Positions 8,272 through 19,479 of a DNA stretch of 64,000 nucleotides are shown piece after piece. Each line of letters starts with the position of its first letter. The first letter of the stretch is position 1. The translations under genes and the position numbers were made by a program. The notes beneath the pieces are model-generated. The model ran no database searches, had not been told where the DNA came from, and worked only from the letters and a program-made list of their open reading frames with translations. Origin of the DNA: Microcella indica (lineage in GTDB: Bacteria; Actinomycetota; Actinomycetes; Actinomycetales; Microbacteriaceae); assembly GCF_013414345.1 (NCBI RefSeq), contig NZ_CP058670.1, forward strand, positions 620,001 through 684,000. Direction: 5' to 3'.

Positions 8272-10062
8272 TTGCGAATCAGCAGAATCGGGGCCTCAGT
8301 GGCCACGGTCGCGGCGAGCGCTCTCGTTCTCTCGGCTTGCGCAGCGCCGCAGTCCGAGGTCGTCGAGGGAAGCTCGATCACGGTCGCGTGGAACCAGCCG
8401 TTCTACTCGTACAACGAAAACACGTCATTCGGTAACGCCACGGCGAACGCCAACATCGTGTACATGACCAACTCGGGCTTCAACTACTACAACAACGAGC
8501 CCGCGCTCGTTCGTGACGAGTCGTTCGGCACCTACGAGGTCGTCTCGGAAGATCCGCTCACGGTCGAGTACACGCTCAACGAGGACACCGAGTGGTCCGA
8601 CGGCGTGGCCGTCGACGCCGCCGACCTGCTTCTCGCGTGGGTCGCGAACACCGGTCGCCTCAACACGCCCGACTTCGAGCCGAGCGAGTTCACCGACCCC
8701 GACACCGGTGAGTTCACCGATGACTACCCGACCGACGTCGTCTACTTCGACGGCTCGCTCGGCACGGGTCTCGACCTCACCGCCTTCCCCGAGTTCGACG
8801 GCAAGACGCTGACCCTCACCTACGACGAGTTCTTCGTCGACTGGGAACTCGTCTTTGACGTCGGTCTGCCGGCGCACATCGTCGCCGAGAAGGCGCTCGG
8901 CATCGAGGACGCCGCTGAGGCCAAGCAGGCGCTCATCGACGCCGTCGTGAACGAGGACACCGAGGCGCTCGCGGCGATCTCGAGCTTCTGGAACTCGGGC
9001 TTCAACTTCTCCGAGATGCCCGAAGACACCGACCTCGTCGTCGGCAGCGGCCCGTACCTCATCACGGACTTCGTGGCGGATCAGTACATCACGATGACCG
9101 CGAACGAGAACTACACGGGTGACAACCTGCCCGCCATCGAAGAGGTCACGGTGCGCTTCATCGACGACCCGCTCGCGGCTGTGCAGGCGCTCGCCAACGG
9201 TGAGGTCGACATCATCAGCCCCCAGGCCACGGCCGACGTCGCGGATGCGCTCAACGCGCTCGACGGCGTGACCGTGCTCGGTGGTGAAGAGGGTGTCTAC
9301 GAGCACATCGACCTGACCTTCGCGAACTCGAAGAACGGCACGTTCGACGACCCGCTCCTGCGTGAGGCCTTCCTCAAGACGGTGCCGCGCCAGCAGATCG
9401 TCGACACGCTCATCGTGCCGCTGAACCCTGAGGCCACGGTGCGCAACTCGCAGCTGTTCCTCCAGGGTGCTCCGGGCTACGACGAGACCGTCGAGAACAA
9501 CGGCATGCAGGCCAACTTCGGCGAGGTCGACATCGAGGGTGCCCAGGCGCTCATCGCTGAGGCCGGCGTCACCGACCCTGCCGTGTGCATCCTCTACGCG
9601 TCGAACAACCCTCGTCGCGTGAACGAGTTCGCCCTCATCCAGGCTTCGGCCACCGAGGCGGGCTTCGTCGTCGAGGACTGCGGCAGCCCCGAGTGGGGCG
9701 GCCTGCTCGGTACGCCCGGTGCGTACGACGCGTCCTTCTTCGGGTGGCAGTCGACGAGCCTCGGTGTGACGAACAGCTCGCCGACGTTCCGCTCGGACGG
9801 CATCAACAACCTGAGCTACTACGCGAACGAGCAGGTTGACGCTCTCCTCGACGAGCTCGATGTCACGATCGACCCCGAGCGCCAGATCGAGATCCAGATC
9901 GAGATCGACAAGCTGCTGATGGACGACTTCTACGGTCTGACCATCTTCCAGTTCCCGGCCGTCACCGCGTTCTCGGACCGCGTGACGAACGTGAACCCGG
10001 GCCCGCTGTCGCCGACGATCTTCTGGAACGTCTGGGACTGGGAGCCGACCGAGAGCAACTAG
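8272..10062 (+). CDS. ABC transporter substrate-binding lipoprotein, family 5 (peptide/oligopeptide type)
   Basis: 596-aa extracellular solute-binding protein of the DppA/OppA family. It is exported and lipid-anchored: the signal peptide MRISRIGASVATVAASALVL ends in lipobox LSAC with the lipidated Cys at residue 23. The mature protein is acidic and contains the family block around TDLVVGSGPYLITDF and VTVRFIDDPLAAVQALANGEVDI. It begins with TTG at 8272 after AGGAGG. Two permease genes follow on the same strand after a stem-loop at 10111-10144. The ligand is most likely a peptide, but family 5 proteins also bind other solutes. Confidence 0.93.
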   Translation: MRISRIGASVATVAASALVLSACAAPQSEVVEGSSITVAWNQPFYSYNENTSFGNATANANIVYMTNSGFNYYNNEPALVRDESFGTYEVVSEDPLTVEYTLNEDTEWSDGVAVDAADLLLAWVANTGRLNTPDFEPSEFTDPDTGEFTDDYPTDVVYFDGSLGTGLDLTAFPEFDGKTLTLTYDEFFVDWELVFDVGLPAHIVAEKALGIEDAAEAKQALIDAVVNEDTEALAAISSFWNSGFNFSEMPEDTDLVVGSGPYLITDFVADQYITMTANENYTGDNLPAIEEVTVRFIDDPLAAVQALANGEVDIISPQATADVADALNALDGVTVLGGEEGVYEHIDLTFANSKNGTFDDPLLREAFLKTVPRQQIVDTLIVPLNPEATVRNSQLFLQGAPGYDETVENNGMQANFGEVDIEGAQALIAEAGVTDPAVCILYASNNPRRVNEFALIQASATEAGFVVEDCGSPEWGGLLGTPGAYDASFFGWQSTSLGVTNSSPTFRSDGINNLSYYANEQVDALLDELDVTIDPERQIEIQIEIDKLLMDDFYGLTIFQFPAVTAFSDRVTNVNPGPLSPTIFWNVWDWEPTESN

Positions 10063-10110
10063 TCGGTAGGTTCTTCACCGACTGACTCGCGTCAGTTCCC
10101 CTCGGCGTAC

Positions 10111-10144
10111 AGGCGCTGGGGCCGCGAGAGCGGCCCCAGCGCCT
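10111..10144 (+). terminator. intergenic stem-loop between binding protein and permease genes
   Basis: AGGCGCTGGGGCCG-CGAGAG-CGGCCCCAGCGCCT, a perfect 14-base stem with a 6-base loop. It lies 49 bases after the binding-protein stop. With no T-run, it more likely works as a partial terminator or mRNA 3' stabiliser that raises binding-protein output relative to the permeases, as known for other ABC operons. Confidence 0.65.
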
Positions 10145-10184
10145 CCCGCTGAGACTCCCCGTTCACAGAAGGGCGCCATTCTCG

Positions 10185-11708
10185 ATGGCCACGTTCGTCG
10201 TCAGGCGTCTCATCGCCTCCGTCTTCGTCTTGCTCGCCGCGACGTTCCTCATGTACAACCTCGTCGCGTTCTCCGGCGATCCCCTCGAAGACCTGCGCAC
10301 GAGCAACGCTCCCAACAAGGAGCAGCTCATCGAGTCGCGCACGCGACTCCTCAATCTTGATGTCGCGCCACCCTTGCGCTACTTCATCTGGTTCTTCGGA
10401 GTGCTGCGACTCGACTTCGGCATCAGCGTGCAAGGACGCGACGTCAATGCCATGCTCGAGCAGGCCATCGGCTCGACCCTGCAGCTCGTCACGATCGCCA
10501 CGGTCCTCGCCATCATCCTCGGCCTCATCGTCGGCATCACGACGGCACTGCGCCAGTACAGCGGCTACGACTACACGGTCACCTTCATCTCGTTCCTGTT
10601 CTTCTCCCTGCCGATCTTCTGGGTCGCCGTGCTGCTCAAGCAGTACATCGCCATCGGCTTCAACGACTTCCTGCAGGACGACCCGCAACTGCCGGTCTGG
10701 CTCATCGCAGTTCTCAGCGCGGCGTCCGGTCTGCTGTGGGCGTCGATCGTTCCGGGCCAGATGAAACGCAAGATCACCACCTTCGTCATCGGGGTCGGCG
10801 CGACCGTCTCGATCCTCGTGATCATGAATCTCGTCGACTGGTTCACGGTGCCCGGTCTCACGATCATCGGTGTCTCCATCGCCGCGATCGGCGCCGCGGT
10901 GGGCTTCACCCTCCTCATCACGGGCCTGCAGAACCGTCGAGCGCTGCGCGCGGCGCTCGTCACGGCGGGCATCGGCCTCGCGGTCTACTTCCCGTTCCAG
11001 TACTACGTATCGTTCTTCATCACCGAATGGTGGATGCTCATCCTCCTGGGTCTCGCGACCGTGGGAGTCAGCCTGCTCGTGGGCCGGCTCATGGGCGGGC
11101 ACGACCGCGGCCCGATCATGCGCATCACCGCGTTCACGGGCGTCGTGACGGCACTGGCGATCCTGCTCGACCGCTTCATGATCGTGTGGGACGACTACGC
11201 CAGCTCCGGCCGCATCCGCGGCAGACCGATCGCGACCATCGGGTCGTCCACTCCCGGGCTCGAGGGCTCGCTCTGGGTCGAGGGGGTCGACATCTACACG
11301 CACCTCCTGCTGCCGACGATCGCGCTCATCCTCATCTCGTTCGCGACCTACACGCGCTACTCGCGCTCGAGCCTGCTCGAAGTGATGAACCAGGACTACA
11401 TCCGCACCGCTCGAGCCAAGGGCCTCAACGAGCGCACGGTCGTGGTCCGACACGCCTTCCGCAACGCCCTCATCCCCATCGCCACGATCGTGGCCTTCGA
11501 CGTCGGCGGCATCGTGGGCGGTGCCGTCATCACCGAGACGGTGTTCGGCTGGACGGGCATGGGACAGCTGTTCATCAATGGCCTGAACCAGGTCGACCCG
11601 AACCCCGTCATGGCCTTCTTCGTCGTGGTCGGAGGGCTCGCGATCCTCTTCAACCTCATCGCCGACCTCGCCTATGCCGCTCTCGATCCGCGAATCCGGG
11701 TGTCCTGA
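10185..11708 (+). CDS. ABC transporter permease, DppB/OppB type, with enlarged membrane insert
   Basis: 507-aa inner-membrane permease. The N-terminal MATFVVRRLIASVFVLLAATFLMYNLV and the C-terminal half are typical of DppB. The C-terminal half carries the ATPase-contact EAA loop near LLEVMNQDYIRTARAKGLNE and an ending ALDPRIRVS. Typical DppB has 305-340 residues; here about 200 extra residues (roughly 160-365) add several membrane spans and a soluble loop between the two conserved halves. It starts 123 bases after the binding-protein gene and overlaps the next permease by one base. The function of the insert is unknown. Confidence 0.9.
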   Translation: MATFVVRRLIASVFVLLAATFLMYNLVAFSGDPLEDLRTSNAPNKEQLIESRTRLLNLDVAPPLRYFIWFFGVLRLDFGISVQGRDVNAMLEQAIGSTLQLVTIATVLAIILGLIVGITTALRQYSGYDYTVTFISFLFFSLPIFWVAVLLKQYIAIGFNDFLQDDPQLPVWLIAVLSAASGLLWASIVPGQMKRKITTFVIGVGATVSILVIMNLVDWFTVPGLTIIGVSIAAIGAAVGFTLLITGLQNRRALRAALVTAGIGLAVYFPFQYYVSFFITEWWMLILLGLATVGVSLLVGRLMGGHDRGPIMRITAFTGVVTALAILLDRFMIVWDDYASSGRIRGRPIATIGSSTPGLEGSLWVEGVDIYTHLLLPTIALILISFATYTRYSRSSLLEVMNQDYIRTARAKGLNERTVVVRHAFRNALIPIATIVAFDVGGIVGGAVITETVFGWTGMGQLFINGLNQVDPNPVMAFFVVVGGLAILFNLIADLAYAALDPRIRVS

Positions 11709-12937
11709 TGACTACTCCATCCTCCCTTCAGCCGGGTGACGCCAACTCCGGCGTCGCCGATGCCGAGAACTCGATCGAGCTCAAGGAGGTCGAGGGCCTC
11801 AGCCAGGGGCAGATCGTCCGGCGCCGGTTCTTCCGCCACCGCGGCGCCGTCGTCTCCATGGTGGTGCTCGCGATCATCGTCGTGCTCGCCTTCAGCGCCG
11901 TCGGCTTCGACTTCGCGGTCTTCGACCTCGCGATCAAGACCGCCGGCTGGTGGCAGTGGACGTGGACGTCGATCCCGACGCCGCAGAACGGCGGCGCACC
12001 GACTCTGAGCCTGATCCCCGAGTTCCTGGGCGGTGACGGCATCCGCTTCGGCGACCATCCCTTCGGGCAGGACGAGATCGGGCGAGACACCTTCGCGGTC
12101 GTCATGCGCGGTACGCAGCAGTCGATCGTCATCATGATCGTCGTCGGCCTCATCGCGACGGCGATCGGCACGGTGATCGGGGCGATCGCCGGCTACTACC
12201 GCGGCTGGGTCGACTCGGTGCTCATGCGCTTCACCGACATCATCATCACCATCCCGCTCATCGTCATCGGTGCGGTTCTGGGTCTCGCGTTCGGGCGCCT
12301 GGGAGCTTTCGTGCTCGCGATCATCATCGGTCTCTTCACCTGGACCGGTCTCGCGCGACTCGTGCGCGCGGAGGTGCTGAGCCTGCGGGAGCGCGAGTTC
12401 GTCGACGCGGCACGCGTCGCGGGCGCAAGCGACCGCCGCATCATCTTCAAGCACATCCTGCCCAACGCGGTCGGCGTCATCATCGTCAACACGACCCTGC
12501 TCATGGCCGCGGCGATTCTGCTCGAGACGGGCCTGAGCTTCCTGGGCTACGGGGTGCAGGCCCCGGATACGTCCCTGGGTGTCATCATCAGCCAGAACCA
12601 GGCGGCGTTCGCCACCCGTCCGTGGCTGTTCTGGTGGCCCGGTGTCTTCATCATCGCCATCGCACTGTGCATCAACTTCATCGGCGACGGTCTGCGCGAC
12701 GCCTTCGACCCGCGCCAGAAGCGGCTGCCGAACGCGCGCAAGCTCGCCCAGATGCGCTCCGAGACCCTCAACCGCGCCTCGACGGTCGTGTCGGCGCGCG
12801 GTGCCGGCATGCAGGCGGGCGGTACGGCCGTGGGCGGCGCCGGGCGCGGGTTCTACGCCGACGCCCCCGATGAGTCTGATCGAGGTTCGGGCTCCACGGG
12901 CGGGGGCGCCGACGGCGGCCCGACAAGGAGCTCGTAG
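11708..12937 (+). CDS. ABC transporter permease, DppC/OppC type, with long ends
   Basis: 409-aa permease partner of the preceding protein. The DppC signature HPFGQDEIGRDTFAVVMRGTQQS is followed by membrane helices and the EAA loop REREFVDAARVAGASDRRIIFKHILPN. It has an N-terminal cytoplasmic tail of about 45 residues and a Gly/Ser-rich C-terminal tail of about 75 residues (GGTAVGGAGRG ... GGGADGGP) that most DppC proteins lack. The start ATG overlaps the previous stop (TGATG), indicating translational coupling. Its cognate ATPase is probably the gene at 13612. Confidence 0.92.
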   Translation: MTTPSSLQPGDANSGVADAENSIELKEVEGLSQGQIVRRRFFRHRGAVVSMVVLAIIVVLAFSAVGFDFAVFDLAIKTAGWWQWTWTSIPTPQNGGAPTLSLIPEFLGGDGIRFGDHPFGQDEIGRDTFAVVMRGTQQSIVIMIVVGLIATAIGTVIGAIAGYYRGWVDSVLMRFTDIIITIPLIVIGAVLGLAFGRLGAFVLAIIIGLFTWTGLARLVRAEVLSLREREFVDAARVAGASDRRIIFKHILPNAVGVIIVNTTLLMAAAILLETGLSFLGYGVQAPDTSLGVIISQNQAAFATRPWLFWWPGVFIIAIALCINFIGDGLRDAFDPRQKRLPNARKLAQMRSETLNRASTVVSARGAGMQAGGTAVGGAGRGFYADAPDESDRGSGSTGGGADGGPTRSS

Positions 12938-12955
12938 ATGCGTGCCGAGATGCGT

Positions 12956-13561
12956 CTAGAGCACGAAGCCGAGCGCGCCCGCGGCCGTGAGCGCGGCCAG
13001 GACGACGATCGTCGTCGGATGCCACGTGCGCCGCAGCGCGCCCGGCTCGAGCGGCCCGTCGAGCACGCCATCGTCGCGCAACTGCTCCCAGTGTCGACGG
13101 ATGTGGTTCGCGGCCGCGCCGCTCTGGCTCGAGAGCGTGTCGCCGGGGCGAATAGCGCCGGCCACGCGAGCCGATTCGCTCACCCGCGTGTCCTCGGGGC
13201 TGAGCGTGAAGACGGTGTAGCGGCCCGACGCCGGTGCCGCCCAGGCCTCGATGCGGCCTCGAGGGGTCGTGAGAGTGAGCGCGTACTTCGTGTCGACGAT
13301 CTGAATCGCGTTCCACGGAACCTGCCACGTGCTCAGGGGGTTGCGCACGAGAACAGCATGCTCGAGAACGTCGACGCGAGGCAGCCAGAACAGCGCGACG
13401 GCGAGTACCGCGAGCAGGGCGAACCACCACCCGTAGCGCACGAGACCGAGCACATCGCCGACCGTGACGAAGCCCGCGATGCCGGCCACGGCGATCGCGA
13501 TGACGACGACCGTCAGGCCGCGACCGAACGCCGGGCGGAAGCTCGCGGGCTGAAAGCGCAT
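12956..13561 (-). CDS. PH domain-containing membrane protein
   Basis: 201-aa protein with two N-terminal membrane helices (about residues 15-34 and 42-58), a bacterial PH-like domain (WLPRVDVLEHAVLVRNPLSTWQVPWNAIQIVDTKYALTL, about residues 60-130) and a C-terminal helix (about 183-200). This architecture is common in actinobacteria with no assigned role. The gene is on the opposite strand and separates the permease genes from the ATP-binding gene of the ABC transporter. ATG at 13561 is chosen because residues upstream do not fit the family. Confidence 0.8.
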   Translation of the reverse strand: MRFQPASFRPAFGRGLTVVVIAIAVAGIAGFVTVGDVLGLVRYGWWFALLAVLAVALFWLPRVDVLEHAVLVRNPLSTWQVPWNAIQIVDTKYALTLTTPRGRIEAWAAPASGRYTVFTLSPEDTRVSESARVAGAIRPGDTLSSQSGAAANHIRRHWEQLRDDGVLDGPLEPGALRRTWHPTTIVVLAALTAAGALGFVL

Positions 13562-13611
13562 GCCGTCAGCTTCGCAGATTCCCCGCTCCACACTGCACGG
13601 AAGGATCACTC

Positions 13612-15285
13612 GTGACCCCCACAGCTTCGACTGCTGTCGAGACCGTTCTCGAGGTCGCCGACCTCGGTGTCGACTTCTGGGTGGACGGCGAGTACTACCC
13701 CGCTGCGGTCGGGCTCACCTATCGGGTGCGCCGCGGCGAGGTGCTCGCGATCGTCGGTGAGTCCGGCTCGGGCAAGAGCTCGAGCTCGATGGCCCTCCTC
13801 GGCCTGCTGCCGCCGACGGCTCGGGTCACCGGCTCGATCCAGCTGCTCGGGCGGGAGCTCGCCGGGCTCGGTGCCAACGAGCTGCGCAAGGTGCGCGGCA
13901 GCGAGATCGCCGTCATCTTCCAGGAGCCCATGACGGCCCTCAACCCCGTCTACACGGTGGGCTTCCAAATCGTCGAGACCCTGCGCACCCACTTCGACCT
14001 CACGCCCGCCCAGGCCAAGGAGCGGGCGATCGAGCTGCTCGACAAGGTCGACATGCCCGACCCGGGCACGGCGTTCCACAAGTACCCGCACCAGCTCTCC
14101 GGCGGCCAGCGGCAGCGCGCCATGATCGCGCAGGCGATCTCGTGCGATCCCGTCCTGCTCATCGCCGATGAGCCGACCACCGCGCTCGACGTGACTGTCC
14201 AGGCCGAGATCCTCGAACTGCTGCGCAGCCTGCGCACGCGCCTCGACTCGGCGATCGTGCTCATCACGCACGACATGGGCGTCGTCGCCGACCTCGCCGA
14301 CTCGATCATGGTCATGAAGGACGGCGAAGCAGTCGAGCAGGGAACCGCTCTCGACATCTTCCAGAAGCCGCAGCATCCCTACACGCAGTCGCTCCTCGCC
14401 TCCGTCCCGCACCTCGGGGTCAACCTTACGGAGGAGGGCTCTCGTGCAGCCACGACGCGCACGACCGAGCCCGCGCTCTCGTTCCAGAGCGTCTCGATCG
14501 AGTACCCCAAGCGCGGCCGAGTGCCCGCCTTCCTCGCCGCCGACGAGATCAACCTCGAGGTCTTCCCCGGCGAGATCGTCGGGCTCGTGGGGGAGTCCGG
14601 GTCGGGCAAGACGACGCTCGGGCGCGCGGCGGTCGGCCTGCTGCCCATCAAGCAGGGTCGGCTCGTGTCGGCTGGTCTCGACATCTCGACCGCGAACGCC
14701 CGCGACCTGAAGCCGCTGCGCCGCAAGGCAGGGATCGTCTTCCAGGACCCCGGGTCGAGCCTCAACCCGCGCATGCCGATCGGCGAGAGCATCGGCGAGC
14801 CGCTCTACCTCGCGGGGGAGGCGAAGGGCTCCGAGCTCAACACGCGCGTCGAGGACCTGCTCGACTCTGTCGAGCTGCCCCGCAGCTACCGCAACCGCTA
14901 CCCGCACGAGCTCTCCGGTGGTCAGCGGCAGCGCGTCGGCATTGCCCGCGCCCTCGCGCTGACTCCCGAGCTGCTCGTCGCGGACGAGCCGACGAGCGCT
15001 CTCGATGTGTCGGTGCAGGCTCGGTTCCTCGACCTGCTGCAGGAGCTTCAGCAGCGACTGCAGTTCGCCTGTCTGTTCATCAGCCACGACCTCGCGGTGG
15101 TCGATATCCTGGCGCACCGTATCGCGGTCATGCATCGCGGTAGACTCGTGGAGCAGGGTTCGCGCGATCAGATTCTGCGCAATCCCCAGGACCCCTACAC
15201 TCAGCGCCTCATCGCCGCTGTTCCCCTGCCCGATCCAGTGGCGCAGCGGGAGCGTCGAGAGCAGCGCGCAGCAACCAAGGACTGA
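13612..15285 (+). CDS. dual-domain ABC transporter ATP-binding protein (DppD-DppF type)
   Basis: 557-aa cytoplasmic ATPase with two complete nucleotide-binding domains in one chain. Domain 1 has Walker A GESGSGKSSSS, signature LSGGQRQRAMIAQ and Walker B LLIADEPTTALD. Domain 2 has GESGSGKTTLG, LSGGQRQRVGIAR and LLVADEPTSALD. After each domain comes the short QxPxHPYT-type extension (PQHPYTQSLL, PQDPYTQRLI) of the peptide/nickel transporter family. It starts with GTG at 13612. It most likely powers the permease pair at 10185-12937, although a convergent PH-domain gene lies between. Confidence 0.93.
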   Translation: MTPTASTAVETVLEVADLGVDFWVDGEYYPAAVGLTYRVRRGEVLAIVGESGSGKSSSSMALLGLLPPTARVTGSIQLLGRELAGLGANELRKVRGSEIAVIFQEPMTALNPVYTVGFQIVETLRTHFDLTPAQAKERAIELLDKVDMPDPGTAFHKYPHQLSGGQRQRAMIAQAISCDPVLLIADEPTTALDVTVQAEILELLRSLRTRLDSAIVLITHDMGVVADLADSIMVMKDGEAVEQGTALDIFQKPQHPYTQSLLASVPHLGVNLTEEGSRAATTRTTEPALSFQSVSIEYPKRGRVPAFLAADEINLEVFPGEIVGLVGESGSGKTTLGRAAVGLLPIKQGRLVSAGLDISTANARDLKPLRRKAGIVFQDPGSSLNPRMPIGESIGEPLYLAGEAKGSELNTRVEDLLDSVELPRSYRNRYPHELSGGQRQRVGIARALALTPELLVADEPTSALDVSVQARFLDLLQELQQRLQFACLFISHDLAVVDILAHRIAVMHRGRLVEQGSRDQILRNPQDPYTQRLIAAVPLPDPVAQRERREQRAATKD

Positions 15286-15291
15286 TTCACC

Positions 15292-17199
<1,908 letters not shown>

Positions 17200-17216
17200 G
17201 CCGAGCATCCGGCCGG

Positions 17217-17232
17217 TGATGCGTACGCATCA
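17217..17232. promoter_or_regulatory. perfect 16-bp palindrome upstream of the FAH-family gene
   Basis: TGATGCGTACGCATCA is a perfect palindrome 33 bases before the GTG of the next gene and just upstream of its TAGGCT -10 box (17254-17259). It sits about where a regulator would contact the -35 region. It could alternatively be a hairpin after typA. Confidence 0.4.
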
Positions 17233-17265
17233 GAACCCTGCGAGACGCGGCAGTAGGCTGAACCG

Positions 17266-18054
17266 GTGAAGATCGCGCGCTTCAGCACCGGCGGAGAGGC
17301 ACCCCAGTTCGGCATCGTGGACGACGACCACCTCGTCGTGCTCACCGGCGACCCCATGTATCACGGGTTCGCCACCACGGGGGAGCGCGTGCCGCTCTCC
17401 CAGGCGCGCATCCTCGCACCGGTCATCCCCCGCTCCAAGGTCGTGTGCGTCGGCATGAACTACGCCGCGCACGCCGCCGAGATGGGGCACGAGGTGGCCG
17501 AGACGCCCCTCATCTTCATGAAGCCCAACACCGCCGTCATCGGGCCGGGCGAGCCGATCATCCTGCCCCCCGTCGAGGGGCGCATCACCCACGAGGGCGA
17601 GCTCGTCATCGTCATCGGGGCGATCGCCAAGCGCGTCAAGCCCGAAGACTGGCAAGACGTCGTCTTCGGATACACGATCGGCAACGACGTCTCCGCCCGC
17701 GACGTCATGTTCGCCGACGGGCAGTGGGCGCGCGCGAAGGGCTACGACACCTTCGCGCCCATCGGGCCGTACATCGAGACCGACCTCGACCCCACCAACC
17801 TCGAGATCGAGACCTTCGTCGACGGCGAGCTGCGGCGCAAGGGCAATACGAACGACTTCATCCACTCGATCCCCGACATCATCGCGTTCATCACCGATGC
17901 GTGGACCCTCCTGCCGGGCGACATCATCATGACCGGCACGCCCAACGGCCTCGGCGGGTTCGTCGACGGTCAGACCGTCGAGATCCACATCGAGGGGCTC
18001 GGCGTGCTGAGCAATCCCGCCAAGAACCGGGACGATCGGCTCGACCCGGCATGA
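17266..18054 (+). CDS. fumarylacetoacetate hydrolase (FAH) family protein
   Basis: 262-aa FAH-fold enzyme of the 2-hydroxyhepta-2,4-diene-1,7-dioate isomerase/acylpyruvase group. The metal-binding stretch is visible: VCVGMNYAAHAAEMG, FMKPNTAVIGPGEPI, HEGELVIVIG, GYTIGNDVSARDVMF and the closing ITDAWTLLPGDIIMTGTPNG. Members hydrolyse or decarboxylate 2-oxo acids; the actual substrate is uncertain, and oxaloacetate or acylpyruvate are common. A TAGGCT box ends 6 bases before the GTG, so the message is probably leaderless. The stop overlaps the MFS start (ATGA). Confidence 0.9.
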   Translation: MKIARFSTGGEAPQFGIVDDDHLVVLTGDPMYHGFATTGERVPLSQARILAPVIPRSKVVCVGMNYAAHAAEMGHEVAETPLIFMKPNTAVIGPGEPIILPPVEGRITHEGELVIVIGAIAKRVKPEDWQDVVFGYTIGNDVSARDVMFADGQWARAKGYDTFAPIGPYIETDLDPTNLEIETFVDGELRRKGNTNDFIHSIPDIIAFITDAWTLLPGDIIMTGTPNGLGGFVDGQTVEIHIEGLGVLSNPAKNRDDRLDPA

Positions 18055-19334
18055 CGACCACCGTGCCGGTGACCGCCGAGACGGTGGCGGCGGCGCAGCG
18101 CCGCACCCGGCGCGTGCTCATGATCGGCCAGGTGCTCGCCGGTCTCGGCATGGGATCCACGCTCTCCATCGGCGCGATCCTCGCGGCCCAGATCTCCGGT
18201 TCGCCCGCGTTCAGCGGGATGGCCGCGACCATGTCGACTCTCGGCGCCGCCCTCGCGGCCGTTCCGCTCGCGCGACTCGCCCGGCGCTCGGGCCGCGCGC
18301 CCGCGCTCGCGACCGGGGCCGTGACCGCGGCCCTCGGCGCCGTGCTCGCGATGGTCTCCGCCGGCGTCAGCAACTTCCCGCTGCTTCTCCTGGGCGTCCT
18401 GCTCATCGGCACGGGCACGGCCGTCAACCTTCAATCGCGCTTCGCGGCTGCGGACCTCGCGGCACCCGCTACGCGCGGTCGCGACCTCTCCCTCGTCGTC
18501 TGGGCGACGACGGTCGGGGCGGTGAGCGGCCCGAACCTCATCGGGCCGGGGGAGAGCCTCGGGGCGTTGCTCGGCCTGCCCGAGCTCAGCGGCCCCTTCC
18601 TCTTCACCGTGCTCGCACAGTGCCTCGCCGCCGCGCTCTACCTCGTCGGGCTCCGACCCGACCCGCTCGCCCTCGCGGCCGCCTGGCAGGAGGAGCAGGA
18701 TCGCGCCACGGCGGCGGAAGCCGCTCGGTCGGGGGTGGCCGCCCCTCCGACTGCCGCGATGTCGGAGGATCGCGTGGGCATCCGCCTCGCCCTCCTGTCG
18801 ATCGCGCTCAGCCACGCCACGATGGTCGCCGTCATGGCGATGACGCCCGTGCACCTCACCGATCACGGCGCGAGCCTCGTGATCGTGGGCTTCACGATCA
18901 GCCTGCACATCGCTGGCATGTATGCGCTGTCCCCCCTCTTCGGCATCCTCTCCGACCGCCTCGGTCGGCGCCCGACGATCCTCCTGGGTCAGGGGATGCT
19001 GCTCGCGAGCCTCGTCATGACCGGGTTCGGAGCCGAGAGCGAGGGCTGGGTCGTCGCCGGGCTCATCTTCCTCGGGCTCGGCTGGAGCGCGAGCACTGTC
19101 GCGGGGTCTGCGCTGCTCACCGAGTCGGCGGCACCGGCACGGCGCCCCATCGTCCAAGGGCGCAGCGACCTGCTCATGAGCGGCAGCGGGGCCATCGGCG
19201 GGGCACTTGCGGGCCCCTTGCTCGCCGGGCTCGGCTACTCGGGGCTGTCGTTCGTGACGATGGCGCTCGTCGGCATCGTGCTCGCCGCGCTGCTCGTGTC
19301 ACCTCGCGGTGTTCGCCCCGCGATCAGGGGGTAG
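18051..19334 (+). CDS. MFS transporter
   Basis: 427-aa major facilitator superfamily protein with about 12 hydrophobic segments and a central loop at about residues 200-240 (EEQDRATAAEAARSGVAA). The loop after helix 8 carries the MFS motif GILSDRLGRRPTI. It is drug/proton-antiporter-like in overall layout; the substrate is unknown. It starts with ATG at 18051, overlapping the FAH gene by 4 bases, so the two are cotranscribed. Confidence 0.9.
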   Translation: MTTTVPVTAETVAAAQRRTRRVLMIGQVLAGLGMGSTLSIGAILAAQISGSPAFSGMAATMSTLGAALAAVPLARLARRSGRAPALATGAVTAALGAVLAMVSAGVSNFPLLLLGVLLIGTGTAVNLQSRFAAADLAAPATRGRDLSLVVWATTVGAVSGPNLIGPGESLGALLGLPELSGPFLFTVLAQCLAAALYLVGLRPDPLALAAAWQEEQDRATAAEAARSGVAAPPTAAMSEDRVGIRLALLSIALSHATMVAVMAMTPVHLTDHGASLVIVGFTISLHIAGMYALSPLFGILSDRLGRRPTILLGQGMLLASLVMTGFGAESEGWVVAGLIFLGLGWSASTVAGSALLTESAAPARRPIVQGRSDLLMSGSGAIGGALAGPLLAGLGYSGLSFVTMALVGIVLAALLVSPRGVRPAIRG

Positions 19335-19479
19335 CGCGGCCTCTCGGCTTCCTCGATCGCTCCGCCTAGACTGAGGGCACGCCGCGGCAGGGGGCCGCGA
19401 AGCTGCGCTGCGCGACCTGGTCGCGGATCACTCGGGAGTGGTCGAGGGCGCTGCTGCGGGTTCGGGGGGAACCGTGAGA

